Positions 1-8,956 of a DNA stretch of 64,000 bases are shown piece by piece. The stretch is from CAYXLI01 sp964464925 (lineage in GTDB: Bacteria > Acidobacteriota > Terriglobia > Bryobacterales > Bryobacteraceae): positions 62,001-126,000 of the forward strand of contig CAYXLI010000005.1 in the NCBI GenBank assembly GCA_964464925.1, in the 5' to 3' direction. How positions within the stretch are numbered: position 1 is the stretch's first letter; each line of letters opens with the position of its first letter. The notes beneath the pieces are model-generated. The model had not been told where the DNA came from. It did no database searches and was given only the letters and a program-made list of their open reading frames with translations. Position numbers and translations under genes: made by a program.

Positions 1-350
1 AGCGAATTGCCGCGGCAAACACCCCCGGGCTCGTGGTGATACCAGAGAAATAGAGTTCCGTCGTCATCACGCCATGCCGCTTCAAACCAGATAGGACGGT
101 GCTCGGCGCCATCGAACTGGACGGGGTCTGTGGAATACAGGGAGAACTGATCCGTCCCTCTGCTGATCGACGGAACGCCGGTGGAGTGAAACAGGTTCAA
201 CTGCCCATCGGACCAGAAGGCGGCACTGTTGCCATCGATTACCGGCGGTAATTCGACTCTTGGCGCGGGCCTGAGAGAGGCCGACTGGCCCAACACAACG
301 GGTCCGGAAGCGATACCGGCAAGACACAGGAACAGAACAGAGATCTTCAG
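1..350 (-). CDS. Secreted protein of unknown function, C-terminus cut by window edge
   Basis: An open frame runs from 350 down to the window edge (about 116 codons) and opens with a clear signal peptide: a Lys, then a hydrophobic stretch rich in Val, Leu, Phe and Ala, then a Gly-Gln cleavage region. The following residues alternate polar and aromatic segments (WSDGQLNLFHS, LFLWYHHEP) that resemble beta-propeller or glycoside-hydrolase-like secreted proteins, but I cannot name a family. An in-frame TAG lies just upstream and no ATG, GTG or TTG precedes the signal peptide. The best start is therefore CTG at 350, seven bases after AGAAGG. It sits 30 bases downstream of the membrane glycosyltransferase stop and may be its operon partner. 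Confidence 0.55.
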   Translation of the reverse strand, partial: MKISVLFLCLAGIASGPVVLGQSASLRPAPRVELPPVIDGNSAAFWSDGQLNLFHSTGVPSISRGTDQFSLYSTDPVQFDGAEHRPIWFEAAWRDDDGTLFLWYHHEPGGVCRGNS

Positions 351-380
351 GAGAGCACCTTCTGGAAACTAGGCGTAGTG

Positions 381-2480
381 CTAGCGGGTCTGGTTACTCA
401 CGAGCTTCTTATGATCAGGTTCCGTACAGAGATCGACGGCACCTTCGTGGTCGGCGACAGTTGGCTTGTACTCTACTTCCCCGTGGAATGTCTCCGGAAT
501 GCGAATGTTGGCCGCTAAGGTGGCCACGGACGTATCGTACGGAAAACACTTCAAGTAGGCCGGCGCATTCCCTTCCTGCAGCATGTGAATGAGCGTTTCC
601 GTGGGCTGCGCCCTCAATTCGAACTGGGATTGCTTGTGGAACCAAAGATAAGCACATTGATGCGCCACCATGCCGGCAAGCAGAATCGGGATGACGCGAC
701 GGAACCTCGGCCCGCGTTGGTGCAGTTCGATAATCGCCGCAGCAATCGTCAGGGCGAGCCCGACGCTCGCGAAGTACGTATGGCGGCTCGGCACCTGTGT
801 CATGTAAGTGAGGAAACTGTAGGGAAGCAGCGTTACGATACACCAGACGCCCGCGACCATCAGAAGTCGGATCCACCGCGCTGGACGCCAGATCGCGAGG
901 GCAACCAGGGCCACCGTGCCCCAGACCCAGAACAACCGCAAACTGCTGTGAATCAGCACCAGGACAAATGGAGCGCTGAGCGAGAAGGTCCCGTCATTAA
1001 AATGCAGATGCGTCTTACGCGCCGCAAACGCCATCCCGAAGTATGCGATTGAACCGACCGTAAACGGCACAATGCGGGCGTATTCGCGCCACCGGGAGCG
1101 CTTCAGCCACGCCGCAAAGAACATGAGCGGCACCACCGCGACAGCAGATTCCTTGGATAACATTGCAAGCACGAAGGAAAGGATCGAAGCTGCGTAGATC
1201 ATCCTGGGCCGGCTCCCGGACTGCAGCCATATGATCCAAAGAAGAAACGTCAGCACACAGAAAAAGAACACCAGCAGTTCCGGAAGGGCGGCGTACCACA
1301 TGACTGCTTCATGGTGGCGTTGGGAAACCGCAAAGACACAGGCGGCAATGGCAGAAACCTTCCAGCCAATCGGCCGCCAGACGCCGAGGGCAAAGACGAG
1401 CATCGCATTGAGGATGTGAACCGCTAAGCTGGTCAACGAGAACAGGACCGGGTCGATGCCAAACACGAGTTCTGTCCAATGCGTCAAGACCAGCGAGGTC
1501 GCGCGGCAGCGGTAGAGCGCGTCCTGCATCAGCGCGGGCCATCCGGACACGGGCCCGTAACGCCGGGCCAAGGCAATCTGCACGTAATCGTCAGAAATGA
1601 ACGGAATCCAAAACGAACGCCAGTAGGCCAGCAGTGAAAGCAGCGTTACCGCTGTGAAAACGAGCGCGGCGGTCCTCAGAGAAAGTGCGGAGGCCGGGCG
1701 CGCCGGAGACTGAAGCATCAGCCGGAAAAACAGAGCGCACAGCTGCAGGAAGGTAGTCGCCAGTGATTTGATGCGGAAGAATTGCGACCTGCCATGCAGG
1801 CGTGGATAGTGTGATACCGGCAGTTCAATCACCTCGGCCCCGCTTCGCTCCAGCCGGCTTACCAGTTCGACACAAATAGTCCCGCTGGTGGAGAGAAAGG
1901 GTGAGGAGCCGAGTGCGGACCGCCGGATCAAACGGAAGTCGCAGTCGATATCCCGAAGCTGGATGCCAAAAATGGTGCGGGCGAACTGATTGTAGAGCCA
2001 GCCGATGGCAACCCGATGCCAAGGATCGTTGCGGCAGATCTTGTAACCGTTCACCAGCCCCGTATTCTCTGTTACCGCAGCGAGCAGCCGCGCCAACTCA
2101 GACGGATCGTACTGGCCGTCCCCGTCCGTGTAGAAAATGAATTCGTTCGATGCGTTGGCAAAGCCGGTCCGCAGAGCAGCGCCGTAACCAAGGTTCTGCG
2201 GGTGGGTAATTACCCGGAGGTAAGGCGCGTACTGGCGCTGTAGCTGTTCCAGCACCGCGCCGGTATCATCCGCACTCCCGTCGTCAACGACGATGACTTC
2301 GTATTCCCCAACGCAACGCCGCAGGACATCAAACGTCCGCTGCAATAGCTGCGGCAAGGACGGCGCGTCGTTGAACGCGGGAAAGAAAACCGACACCCCG
2401 TATGGAAACAGACCGGATCCCCGATCCGGAGAAGGACAGCTCATAAGAACACCCGTTACAAAGTCAGCGCCGGAGCGCAA
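381..2480 (-). CDS. Two-domain glycosyltransferase: GT2 domain fused to a polytopic GT-C-like membrane domain
   Basis: The 699-residue protein starts with a GT-A fold glycosyltransferase family 2 domain (about residues 28-250). It shows VDDGS at 65-69 and a DGDGQ metal/nucleotide-binding motif near 119-123, close to the dolichyl-phosphate mannosyltransferase branch. From about residue 265 it becomes a hydrophobic domain with roughly nine or more membrane spans, carrying an early periplasmic FISDDYVQ acidic motif typical of GT-C (PMT/ArnT-like) enzymes. The likely role is to make a polyprenyl-phosphate sugar and use it in the same chain for cell-envelope glycosylation; this is inference. An alternative start is Met13 (2444). 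It is followed by the truncated secreted gene on the same strand. Confidence 0.8.
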   Translation of the reverse strand: MRSGADFVTGVLMSCPSPDRGSGLFPYGVSVFFPAFNDAPSLPQLLQRTFDVLRRCVGEYEVIVVDDGSADDTGAVLEQLQRQYAPYLRVITHPQNLGYGAALRTGFANASNEFIFYTDGDGQYDPSELARLLAAVTENTGLVNGYKICRNDPWHRVAIGWLYNQFARTIFGIQLRDIDCDFRLIRRSALGSSPFLSTSGTICVELVSRLERSGAEVIELPVSHYPRLHGRSQFFRIKSLATTFLQLCALFFRLMLQSPARPASALSLRTAALVFTAVTLLSLLAYWRSFWIPFISDDYVQIALARRYGPVSGWPALMQDALYRCRATSLVLTHWTELVFGIDPVLFSLTSLAVHILNAMLVFALGVWRPIGWKVSAIAACVFAVSQRHHEAVMWYAALPELLVFFFCVLTFLLWIIWLQSGSRPRMIYAASILSFVLAMLSKESAVAVVPLMFFAAWLKRSRWREYARIVPFTVGSIAYFGMAFAARKTHLHFNDGTFSLSAPFVLVLIHSSLRLFWVWGTVALVALAIWRPARWIRLLMVAGVWCIVTLLPYSFLTYMTQVPSRHTYFASVGLALTIAAAIIELHQRGPRFRRVIPILLAGMVAHQCAYLWFHKQSQFELRAQPTETLIHMLQEGNAPAYLKCFPYDTSVATLAANIRIPETFHGEVEYKPTVADHEGAVDLCTEPDHKKLVSNQTR

Positions 2481-2565
2481 ATTGAGCCGATTCTGTCAGG
2501 ATTTCGAGATTCAGTCAATAGAGCGAATTCACCATTCCAGCGGATCGGGGCGGGGGGAACACGGC

Positions 2566-3267
2566 TCACAAAAGAGCGGGGCAGATTTCGCAGGCGGGAA
2601 GACGGAAGTGGGCGTCAGCGAAACCCGATAGCGGCGTATCATCGATGTTGATCTCGACGATACATGCTCCCGATTGCTTTGCTATAGGAGCGAGCGAAGC
2701 GGCCGGATAGACCACGGACGAAGTGCCGATGACGAATAGCAGATCGGACTTGCGCACCAGTTCTTCGGCCCGGCGCCAAACACGTCCGTCCAGCCCTTCA
2801 CCGAACCAGACCACTCCGGGACGCAGGATCGCTCCGCAGGCACAGCGCGGAGGAATCTCCATAAGAGGCGTGGTCTCGTTCTCCTCCTCGTACCTGCATC
2901 TGGTACAACGGAGAGTCCAAAGTGAGCCGTGAATCTCGACAACTTCCGCGGATCCGGCGCGCCGATGCAAACCATCCACATTCTGCGTGACGATTGAGAG
3001 GCCGCGGCGCGCGAGCGCAGCGTGCGCGGAATTGGGCTTGGCTTGCGCTACCAGCCCGCGACGCCAGTCATACCACTCCCAAACCAGGTTAGGATCCCGT
3101 GCGAACGCTTGTGGAGTCGCTAGATCTTCGGCGCGGAACTGGCGCCAGAGGCCGCCTGCTCCCCGAAACGTTGGAATGCCACTTTCGGCTGAAATGCCCG
3201 CGCCGGTCAGCGCACACGGGTGCTTTGCTGCTTCCAGCCAGCGGCGGACTTCCGCAATATCGGACAC
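2566..3267 (-). CDS. cobB: NAD-dependent protein deacylase, class III sirtuin (CobB/SIRT5-like)
   Basis: Removes acyl groups from lysine with NAD+ in the cytoplasm. The 233-residue protein shows GAGIS at 22-26, the QNVD motif at 95-98, catalytic His113 in EIHGS, and four zinc Cys (121, 124, 142, 144; the second pair is spaced CxC instead of the usual CxxC). Tyr66 and Arg69 form the YxxR pair that in SIRT5 and E. coli CobB favours succinyl or malonyl substrates, so desuccinylase activity is likely. The start is GTG at 3267, one base after the stop of the upstream MacB-like permease and with no good Shine-Dalgarno, so translation is probably coupled to that gene. Confidence 0.93.
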   Translation of the reverse strand: MSDIAEVRRWLEAAKHPCALTGAGISAESGIPTFRGAGGLWRQFRAEDLATPQAFARDPNLVWEWYDWRRGLVAQAKPNSAHAALARRGLSIVTQNVDGLHRRAGSAEVVEIHGSLWTLRCTRCRYEEENETTPLMEIPPRCACGAILRPGVVWFGEGLDGRVWRRAEELVRKSDLLFVIGTSSVVYPAASLAPIAKQSGACIVEINIDDTPLSGFADAHFRLPACEICPALL

Positions 3268-3268
3268 G

Positions 3269-4519
3269 TTATTCGTATCGTAATGCTTCTACCGGATCGA
3301 GCCGGGAAGCCTTGACCGCGGGCCAGACGCCAAAGAAGACGCCGACGATGACCGAGACGGTAAAGCCCGTCACCACCGCCCACACCGGAACCTCGGATGG
3401 AAGGCTGGGGACCAGGGCGCTCACCAGAAGCGTAACGAGTATGGAGAAGACAACGCCGAGGACGCCGCCTGCTCCCGTCAATGTGACGGCCTCGCCGAGA
3501 AACTGCAGGACGATATCGCCCCGCCGTGCTCCCAGGGCTTTCCGGACACCGATCTCCTTCGTGCGCTCCGTGACGCTGACCAGCATGATATTCATCACGC
3601 CGATGCCGCCCACCAGCAGTCCTAGCGCCGAGATGGCCATCGAGATGAGTACGATCATACCGGTGATCTTGTCGAAGTTCTCGATAATCGAGTCTGCAGT
3701 GGAAAGGTTAAAGTCGTCTTCCTCCCCTGGAGGCGTGCGGCGCAACCTGCGCAGTGAAGAACGTATTTCTTCCATTGCATCCGCCCGCATTCCCGGACGC
3801 GCCTTGGCGGTCAGGAAAAAGTTATCGAGCTGCGGGTAACGGAGGCGCGCTGTCTCGAGTGGAATCGTGATCTGCCGGTCGAGTCCGTTTTCACCGAAGA
3901 ATCCGCCCTTCGCCGCAGCAAAGATACCGGTCACCGTGTACTCGGCGCCGTCGATCATCACGTTCTGGCCGATGCCGCCTCCGCCCGGAAAAAGTGCGTC
4001 GGCGATGTTTGCGCCCAGAATGCAGACACGCTGCGCGCGCTGCGCCTCCTCGGTGGTGAAGATGCGGCCCGCTTTCAGTTCCCTCGGAGAGAGTGCGTAC
4101 GCGTTCGCAGTAGTGCCCACCAGGTTCATATTGTCCGATTCAAACCCAGGGACCTTAGCAGTGAAGAAGCTTCCAGCCGGCGGGTTGATGAACACGCTGG
4201 CCGATACATCCACGATCGAGCGCACGGTGTTCCGCAGATATTCGGCGTACTCGGCCTTGATCGGTTTGCGGCGGATTTCCTTTGGCCGTGCACCATTGCC
4301 GCTCGGATCGCCGCTGACCTTCGCGATGAAAATATTGTCCGGCCCGAACTCCTGGAAAAAGTCCACGATGCCTTTGCGAAGACCCGTGAGCAGAGAAGCT
4401 ACAGTGACGACCGTCGTAATTCCGATTACGATGCCCAGAATGGTGAGGCCAGACCGGAATCTGTGCGACCAGACCGCCTGCAACGCCATGGTGAGTGTTT
4501 CATTCGCGCTGATCTGCAT
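3269..4519 (-). CDS. MacB/FtsX-type ABC transporter permease
   Basis: The 416-residue protein has the MacB permease layout: one membrane span near residues 15-40 (hydrophobic ILGIVIGITTVV), a large periplasmic MacB-like core domain, and three C-terminal spans of the FtsX fold. The last third includes the conserved ERTKEIGVRKALGARRGDI motif that couples to the ATPase. MacB-family systems work with an ATPase and usually a periplasmic adaptor to move peptides, lipoproteins or macrolides, or to transmit force; neither partner is nearby, so the substrate is unknown. It follows a second permease after 6 bases and precedes the sirtuin after 1 base. Confidence 0.9.
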   Translation of the reverse strand: MQISANETLTMALQAVWSHRFRSGLTILGIVIGITTVVTVASLLTGLRKGIVDFFQEFGPDNIFIAKVSGDPSGNGARPKEIRRKPIKAEYAEYLRNTVRSIVDVSASVFINPPAGSFFTAKVPGFESDNMNLVGTTANAYALSPRELKAGRIFTTEEAQRAQRVCILGANIADALFPGGGGIGQNVMIDGAEYTVTGIFAAAKGGFFGENGLDRQITIPLETARLRYPQLDNFFLTAKARPGMRADAMEEIRSSLRRLRRTPPGEEDDFNLSTADSIIENFDKITGMIVLISMAISALGLLVGGIGVMNIMLVSVTERTKEIGVRKALGARRGDIVLQFLGEAVTLTGAGGVLGVVFSILVTLLVSALVPSLPSEVPVWAVVTGFTVSVIVGVFFGVWPAVKASRLDPVEALRYE

Positions 4520-4525
4520 TGTTCT

Positions 4526-5773
4526 CTACTCCGCGCGCAACGCAACCACCGGATCGAGGCGCGCTGCCCTTCTTGCCGGGTACCAGCCCGAAATAATTCC
4601 CACCGCGCTCGAGACGAAGATCGCCAGCAACACATAAGGAGCCGTAATCTTGAGCGTCGCGCCGAAGGCGGCGGAGAGTGCGGCGGAAACAACCGCTCCC
4701 ATGCCTAGCCCGATCATGCCGCCCGCCAGTGAGAGTATGACCGATTCGGTGAGGAACTGTAGCATAATGTCCGCACTCCGGGCGCCGAGGCTCTTGCGGA
4801 TTCCGATCTCTCGTGTGCGCTCCGTAACACTCACCAGCATGATGTTCATGATCACGATCCCGCCCACGACGAGGGAGATGCTCGTGACCGGGACGACGAC
4901 GGCGGCGATGACGCCTAGGATCTGATCCACGAAGGATCGAACTGAGTCCGGAGTGAGCGTGTCGAAGTTGTCTTCCTTGTCCGCCGGCGTATGGAAGCGG
5001 CTGCGTAACGCGCCGCGCGTTGTATCCAGCGCCTCCTCCATTCCCATCCCCGATTCCGGACGCGCTTTCCCAAACACCGACATGCCTCGCTGCGCCCCGT
5101 ACAGCTGCGTATAAATCGTGGTGGGAATGTAGATGGGGTTATCCATGCTGCGCCCAAAAGAGGAGCCTTGCTTTTCGAGCAATCCGACTACGGTGAACTC
5201 TTCACCTGAGAAACGAAGTTTTCGTCCGAGCGGCGAGGCACCAGGGAACAGGGCAGTGCGGATATCTTCTCCGATGACGCAGACGGGCCGGCGCATCCGC
5301 TCTTCCGTATCAGAGAAGAACCGGCCCTCCAGCACCGGAACGTCGCGGATGTCCGGAAGCGTTGCGGAGGCTCCAATGATGATCGCGCCTTCGTAGCTCA
5401 GGTTCTCGCCTTTCACATCCTGGACATTCTGCTGATATGGGCTATAGATCATGCTGTCGCCAGTGGCGCTTCTCAGGTACGAGACGTCCTCCGGGCGGAT
5501 GCGCTTGTTCCTGCGTTGCTTCTCGGCCACCTGTTTGCGCGTGAGCCGGCCCACCGAGGCGATCTGCGCCACGAGGAAACTATCCGTGCCGAATGCCTTC
5601 GCGGTGATGCCTTCCGCATAGACTCCAAGACCATCGATCGCGGCGCCCACCAGGATCACGCTTGCAACGCCGATAATCACCCCGAGCAAGGTGAGGAAAC
5701 TGCGCAGTTTATGAGCTCGAATCGAGTCGAGTGCAAGTTTGGCCGCAGTGGTGAGGTCGTACGTTACGTTCAC
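4526..5773 (-). CDS. MacB/FtsX-type ABC transporter permease (first of a tandem pair)
   Basis: The 415-residue protein has the same architecture as its neighbour: an N-terminal span around residues 22-45, a periplasmic MacB_PCD-type domain, then three C-terminal spans after an ERTREIGIRKSLGARSADI motif. The start is GTG at 5773, preceded by AGCGGAG. The pair looks like an old duplication that could form a heterodimer, since the sequences are clearly related but diverged throughout. There is no ATP-binding subunit within the window, which is common for acidobacterial ABC permeases encoded singly. Identification of the family is firm; the transported substrate is not known. Confidence 0.9.
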   Translation of the reverse strand: MNVTYDLTTAAKLALDSIRAHKLRSFLTLLGVIIGVASVILVGAAIDGLGVYAEGITAKAFGTDSFLVAQIASVGRLTRKQVAEKQRRNKRIRPEDVSYLRSATGDSMIYSPYQQNVQDVKGENLSYEGAIIIGASATLPDIRDVPVLEGRFFSDTEERMRRPVCVIGEDIRTALFPGASPLGRKLRFSGEEFTVVGLLEKQGSSFGRSMDNPIYIPTTIYTQLYGAQRGMSVFGKARPESGMGMEEALDTTRGALRSRFHTPADKEDNFDTLTPDSVRSFVDQILGVIAAVVVPVTSISLVVGGIVIMNIMLVSVTERTREIGIRKSLGARSADIMLQFLTESVILSLAGGMIGLGMGAVVSAALSAAFGATLKITAPYVLLAIFVSSAVGIISGWYPARRAARLDPVVALRAE

Positions 5774-5834
5774 TGATACGCTCCGCTGACTTCATTGTCG
5801 CCCGGAGGACATGCTAAAGCACGCATCTTTACAA

Positions 5835-6404
5835 TCATTTGCGTTTGGCTGCGTCTACCGTCAGCGTGGGGTCGGCGCCGGACCAGGTAATATCCGCAGT
5901 AGGGCCGTATGTCGCCGGAACCGCCTTGTCCAGAAGCCGCAGATACACGGTAAGCTGTGTCCGGTGATGTGCCGTGTGGAGCACGCGCCGCCAGAAGATC
6001 CAGATACGCTGCCGTGTAGTGTCGAAAAAAGGCGCGTTCTCCATCCACCACGGTTCGGACTGCGCTGCTAAGAACGTGAGACGCGGACGTGCCAGTTCCA
6101 CCAGGCGTGCCGAAAACGATTCGATACCCGGAGTTTGAGGAAGAGTCGCTTCAGCCGGAGGCTCGGGGGTGCCGAGAAACTCGCCGAAAAAGCGCCGCTC
6201 CGACAGGAGTTGGTGCCGGAGAATCTCAGCCACCGAACTCGACCGGGCGTGCGGGCGAAATGCCAGATCGGAATCGGCGAATGCACTCCAGGTGGAGAAT
6301 ACCTTGTTGATCTCACTGGCATACGTGTCCATCGCATGCTGCAGGATCGGAACTACGCATCGCGGAACTTCGGAATTGCCGATGGCCGTCTGTTTGTACT
6401 CCAT
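5835..6404 (-). CDS. DinB-family protein (four-helix metal-binding fold)
   Basis: The 189-residue protein matches the DinB/YfiT-like family: helical throughout, with His in the second-helix LRHQLLSERRFFG segment and a late LHTAHHRTQLTVYLR motif supplying the other metal-binding His residues. Family members bind a divalent metal, and several are thiol transferases that use bacillithiol or mycothiol. The substrate here cannot be told from sequence. It is transcribed away from the histidine kinase gene, and the two open frames start only 16 bases apart, so one of the annotated starts (probably the kinase) is too far upstream. A 61-base gap separates it from the permease operon. Confidence 0.85.
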   Translation of the reverse strand: MEYKQTAIGNSEVPRCVVPILQHAMDTYASEINKVFSTWSAFADSDLAFRPHARSSSVAEILRHQLLSERRFFGEFLGTPEPPAEATLPQTPGIESFSARLVELARPRLTFLAAQSEPWWMENAPFFDTTRQRIWIFWRRVLHTAHHRTQLTVYLRLLDKAVPATYGPTADITWSGADPTLTVDAAKRK

Positions 6405-6420
6405 GCGTTTGCAATAGTGG

Positions 6421-8118
6421 ATGCGGTCCGCGCGGGTAACGTCACCTCATTTCGCGGTACATTTGAAATTCAAAGTGTCTTCTATATCAACCAAACAAAA
6501 ACTTGGGGATTCGACCAGCAGCCTCGGAGAGCAGTTACAGGCTCATATCCAGAAACTCGCGCGCGTGTTGCGTCCGCAAGCGGGTGCTCTCGACCGGAGA
6601 TTCCTTCGATTTTTGCGGACCCAGCATGACGACCCGCGCACCGTATCGGCCCTGATGAACATCACGCCTGGAGCGGCGTCGCGCATTCTAAAGGCCAAGA
6701 CGAGTCCGCTGGTGTTTTTTGAACAGGTGGCGGTCGCCGGACGTCGGCTGGCGAAACTGAACATTCCTCCACAGGCGATCGTGCACGCATTACAGCATTA
6801 CGACGCGCTATTGGTTCCTGTGCTGGAAAAATCGGCTCCGGGAAAGGCTGGTGAATTTCAATGGGTGCGCGAACAGGTTCATTTCTGCATCATTCTCACA
6901 TTGAATGAAGCGTACTACCAGGTACGCGAGGCAGAAACACAGGCATTCCATGAAATCTTCAGTATTGAGCTGGAATCGCGAAACCCCGACATTCTTCTCC
7001 GGCGCTTCCTCGAGTCAATGGCGCAGTTGTTCGGAGCGGAATCGGGGCACTTATATCTTGCTGCGGAAGAACGCGACGATTGGATACTGCGGGCCAGCAC
7101 TGCGCACGGCGTAAGCGACCAGACTCGGGGCGTTCTGCCCCTGACCGCCAAGGTGAAAAAGTTCCTTGGTCGTCCGAGGCACTTACAGAAGCAGGATCTT
7201 AAGACGTATGCTCTTGATAAAGGGTGGGTTAAGCGCGGCGCGTCGGTATGGTCTTTCCCGCTGCAAATGCAGCGCAACATCACCGGGGTCATGCAGTTGG
7301 CTTTTCCTGAGAACCGCGAGTGGCTGCCCAGGGATGAAGAATTGCTGGCTGCGGCCGTGGAGCGTTGCCTCATGGCCACGGATCGAGCCAAGCTCGTGGA
7401 AGGACTCGCACAAAGGGAACAGCAACTCCGCTATCTGGCTGAGCACATGCTGCAGGTAGAGGAAATGGAGCGCCGCCGGATCAGCCGGGAGCTGCATGAC
7501 GAAGCGGGCCAAAGTCTCATCTGCATCCGGCTGCAACTCGAATTGATCGAGATGTCGCTGCCGGAGGGCAGCGGCGTAACGGACAAGCTGGTGGAGGCCC
7601 GCGATCTGACGGAGCGAACCATCCTGGAGATGCGGCGCCTGATCGCCGATCTCAGCCCCGTAGTGCTGGAGCAGTTCGGGTTAGAGGCGGCATTACGGCA
7701 ACTCGTCAAGCGATTTCAGTCGATCCATCGGACAAAAGTAAGCCTAAATACTAGTGGGCTGGAGCGATTGCCTTCGCGGCTCGAAATCGTTGCGTACCGA
7801 ATTATCCAGGAGTGTTTCAACAACATTAGTAAACATTCGCTGGCGTCTAGTGTAAACATTTGCGTTTCTTCAGCCGATGGTCTACTAAGGCTGCTTGTAG
7901 AAGACAACGGCGTAGGATTCCATGTGGAATCAGCACTTGCGAAGAAAGAGTCCTTCGGACTTTCTGGGATTCGGGAGCGGGTGGCCCTGTTAGGCGGGCG
8001 GTTTGTAGTGGAGAGCCGGCCCTTATCGGTAAAAGAAAAAACCAAGGGGCGAACCGGGGGCAGTTCAATTAGAATTGAGATTCCGATTCCCTTAGAGGCG
8101 AACTGGAAAACCGCGTAG
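6421..8118 (+). CDS. NarL-type sensor histidine kinase with GAF-like domain and an uncharacterised helical N-terminal domain
   Basis: The 565-residue frame lacks membrane spans, so it is a soluble sensor. Residues about 40-180 form an all-helical domain I cannot name (globin-like or RsbR-like in feel). About 185-330 looks like a GAF domain. A HisKA_3 dimerisation domain follows, with the phospho-acceptor His359 in ISRELHDEAGQSL. The HATPase_c domain has an N box near 461-468 (IIQECFNN) and G box DNGVGF at 495-500. It phosphorylates the response regulator encoded 53 bases downstream. ATG at 6421 leaves no room for a promoter against the divergent DinB gene; GTG at 6475 is a credible alternative start. 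Confidence 0.9.
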   Translation: MRSARVTSPHFAVHLKFKVSSISTKQKLGDSTSSLGEQLQAHIQKLARVLRPQAGALDRRFLRFLRTQHDDPRTVSALMNITPGAASRILKAKTSPLVFFEQVAVAGRRLAKLNIPPQAIVHALQHYDALLVPVLEKSAPGKAGEFQWVREQVHFCIILTLNEAYYQVREAETQAFHEIFSIELESRNPDILLRRFLESMAQLFGAESGHLYLAAEERDDWILRASTAHGVSDQTRGVLPLTAKVKKFLGRPRHLQKQDLKTYALDKGWVKRGASVWSFPLQMQRNITGVMQLAFPENREWLPRDEELLAAAVERCLMATDRAKLVEGLAQREQQLRYLAEHMLQVEEMERRRISRELHDEAGQSLICIRLQLELIEMSLPEGSGVTDKLVEARDLTERTILEMRRLIADLSPVVLEQFGLEAALRQLVKRFQSIHRTKVSLNTSGLERLPSRLEIVAYRIIQECFNNISKHSLASSVNICVSSADGLLRLLVEDNGVGFHVESALAKKESFGLSGIRERVALLGGRFVVESRPLSVKEKTKGRTGGSSIRIEIPIPLEANWKTA

Positions 8119-8171
8119 TACTATAATCCTTAGCGGTACCAGATCCCAATCAGGAGACTCAGCGAAATAAT

Positions 8172-8837
8172 ATGTCGAAGATTCGGATCATGCTGGCAGA
8201 TGACCATACCCTGTTCAGGCAGGGAATCAGAACGTTGATTTCCGCCGAATCGGACATGGAAGTCATCGGTGAGGCCGGCAATGGCGGCGACGCAGTGGAA
8301 AAAGCCAACGAATTGCGTCCGGACGTAGTGCTCATGGATATCGGAATGCCGGGCCTGAGCAGCTTCGAGGCCACGCGCCAGATCAAAAAAAACCGTCCGG
8401 AAACGAAGGTTTTGTTCCTGACCATGTACGACGACGAGGATTATCTCGTGGAAGGCATGGAAGTTGGAGCAAGCGGCTACGTGCTAAAAGATAGCCCGGC
8501 GGCGCAGTTGGTGGCGGCGGTCCGCGATATCTGCCGCGGCGGGAGTTACCTGAGCCCACGAATGCTCTCCCAATTAGTGGACGATTTCCGGTCGCGCATC
8601 AAGTCCGCGAACCGCCTGCCGCGTTTCGCAACCCTGACGACGCGTGAGCGCGAAGTTCTCAAGATGCTGGCGGAAGGCAACTCCGTGAAAGAGATCGCGT
8701 GCGATCTCAGCCTCAGCGTAAAAACGATCGAGGCGCACAAGTTCAATTTGATGCGGAAGTTGGACATTCACAACAAAGCGCAGCTTGTGCAGTACGCGAT
8801 TCAAAAGAAGATCATCAAAATCCCGAACCTGGTTTAG
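8172..8837 (+). CDS. Response regulator, NarL/FixJ family with LuxR-type DNA-binding domain
   Basis: The 221-residue protein has a receiver domain with acidic pair ADDH at 9-12, phospho-acceptor Asp56 in VLMDIGMPG, the conserved Thr/Lys switch positions (LFLTM; VLKDS near 107), and a C-terminal LuxR helix-turn-helix beginning at LTTREREVLKMLAEG. It is the cognate partner of the upstream histidine kinase. It probably regulates transcription after phosphotransfer; target genes cannot be told from the window. A Shine-Dalgarno-like AGGAG lies about 15 bases upstream of ATG, rather far. A strong terminator hairpin follows the gene, so kinase and regulator form a two-gene operon. Confidence 0.95.
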   Translation: MSKIRIMLADDHTLFRQGIRTLISAESDMEVIGEAGNGGDAVEKANELRPDVVLMDIGMPGLSSFEATRQIKKNRPETKVLFLTMYDDEDYLVEGMEVGASGYVLKDSPAAQLVAAVRDICRGGSYLSPRMLSQLVDDFRSRIKSANRLPRFATLTTREREVLKMLAEGNSVKEIACDLSLSVKTIEAHKFNLMRKLDIHNKAQLVQYAIQKKIIKIPNLV

Positions 8838-8866
8838 ACCCAAGACCTTCCCCTTTTCGAGATATA

Positions 8867-8898
8867 GCCGCGGGCAACGAGATCGCCGGCGGCTTTTT
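8867..8898 (+). terminator. Intrinsic terminator of the two-component operon
   Basis: GCCGCGGGC at 8867-8875 pairs with GCCGGCGGC at 8885-8893 (eight of nine pairs, one mismatch) around a nine-base loop and is followed at once by TTTTT at 8894-8898. It lies 30 bases after the response regulator stop and before the next gene. Confidence 0.78.
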
Positions 8899-8956
8899 CA
8901 TTGGGACCGAATCCGGACACTCCCGTGTACCCCCTTCCGGGGATACACTGAGATGC

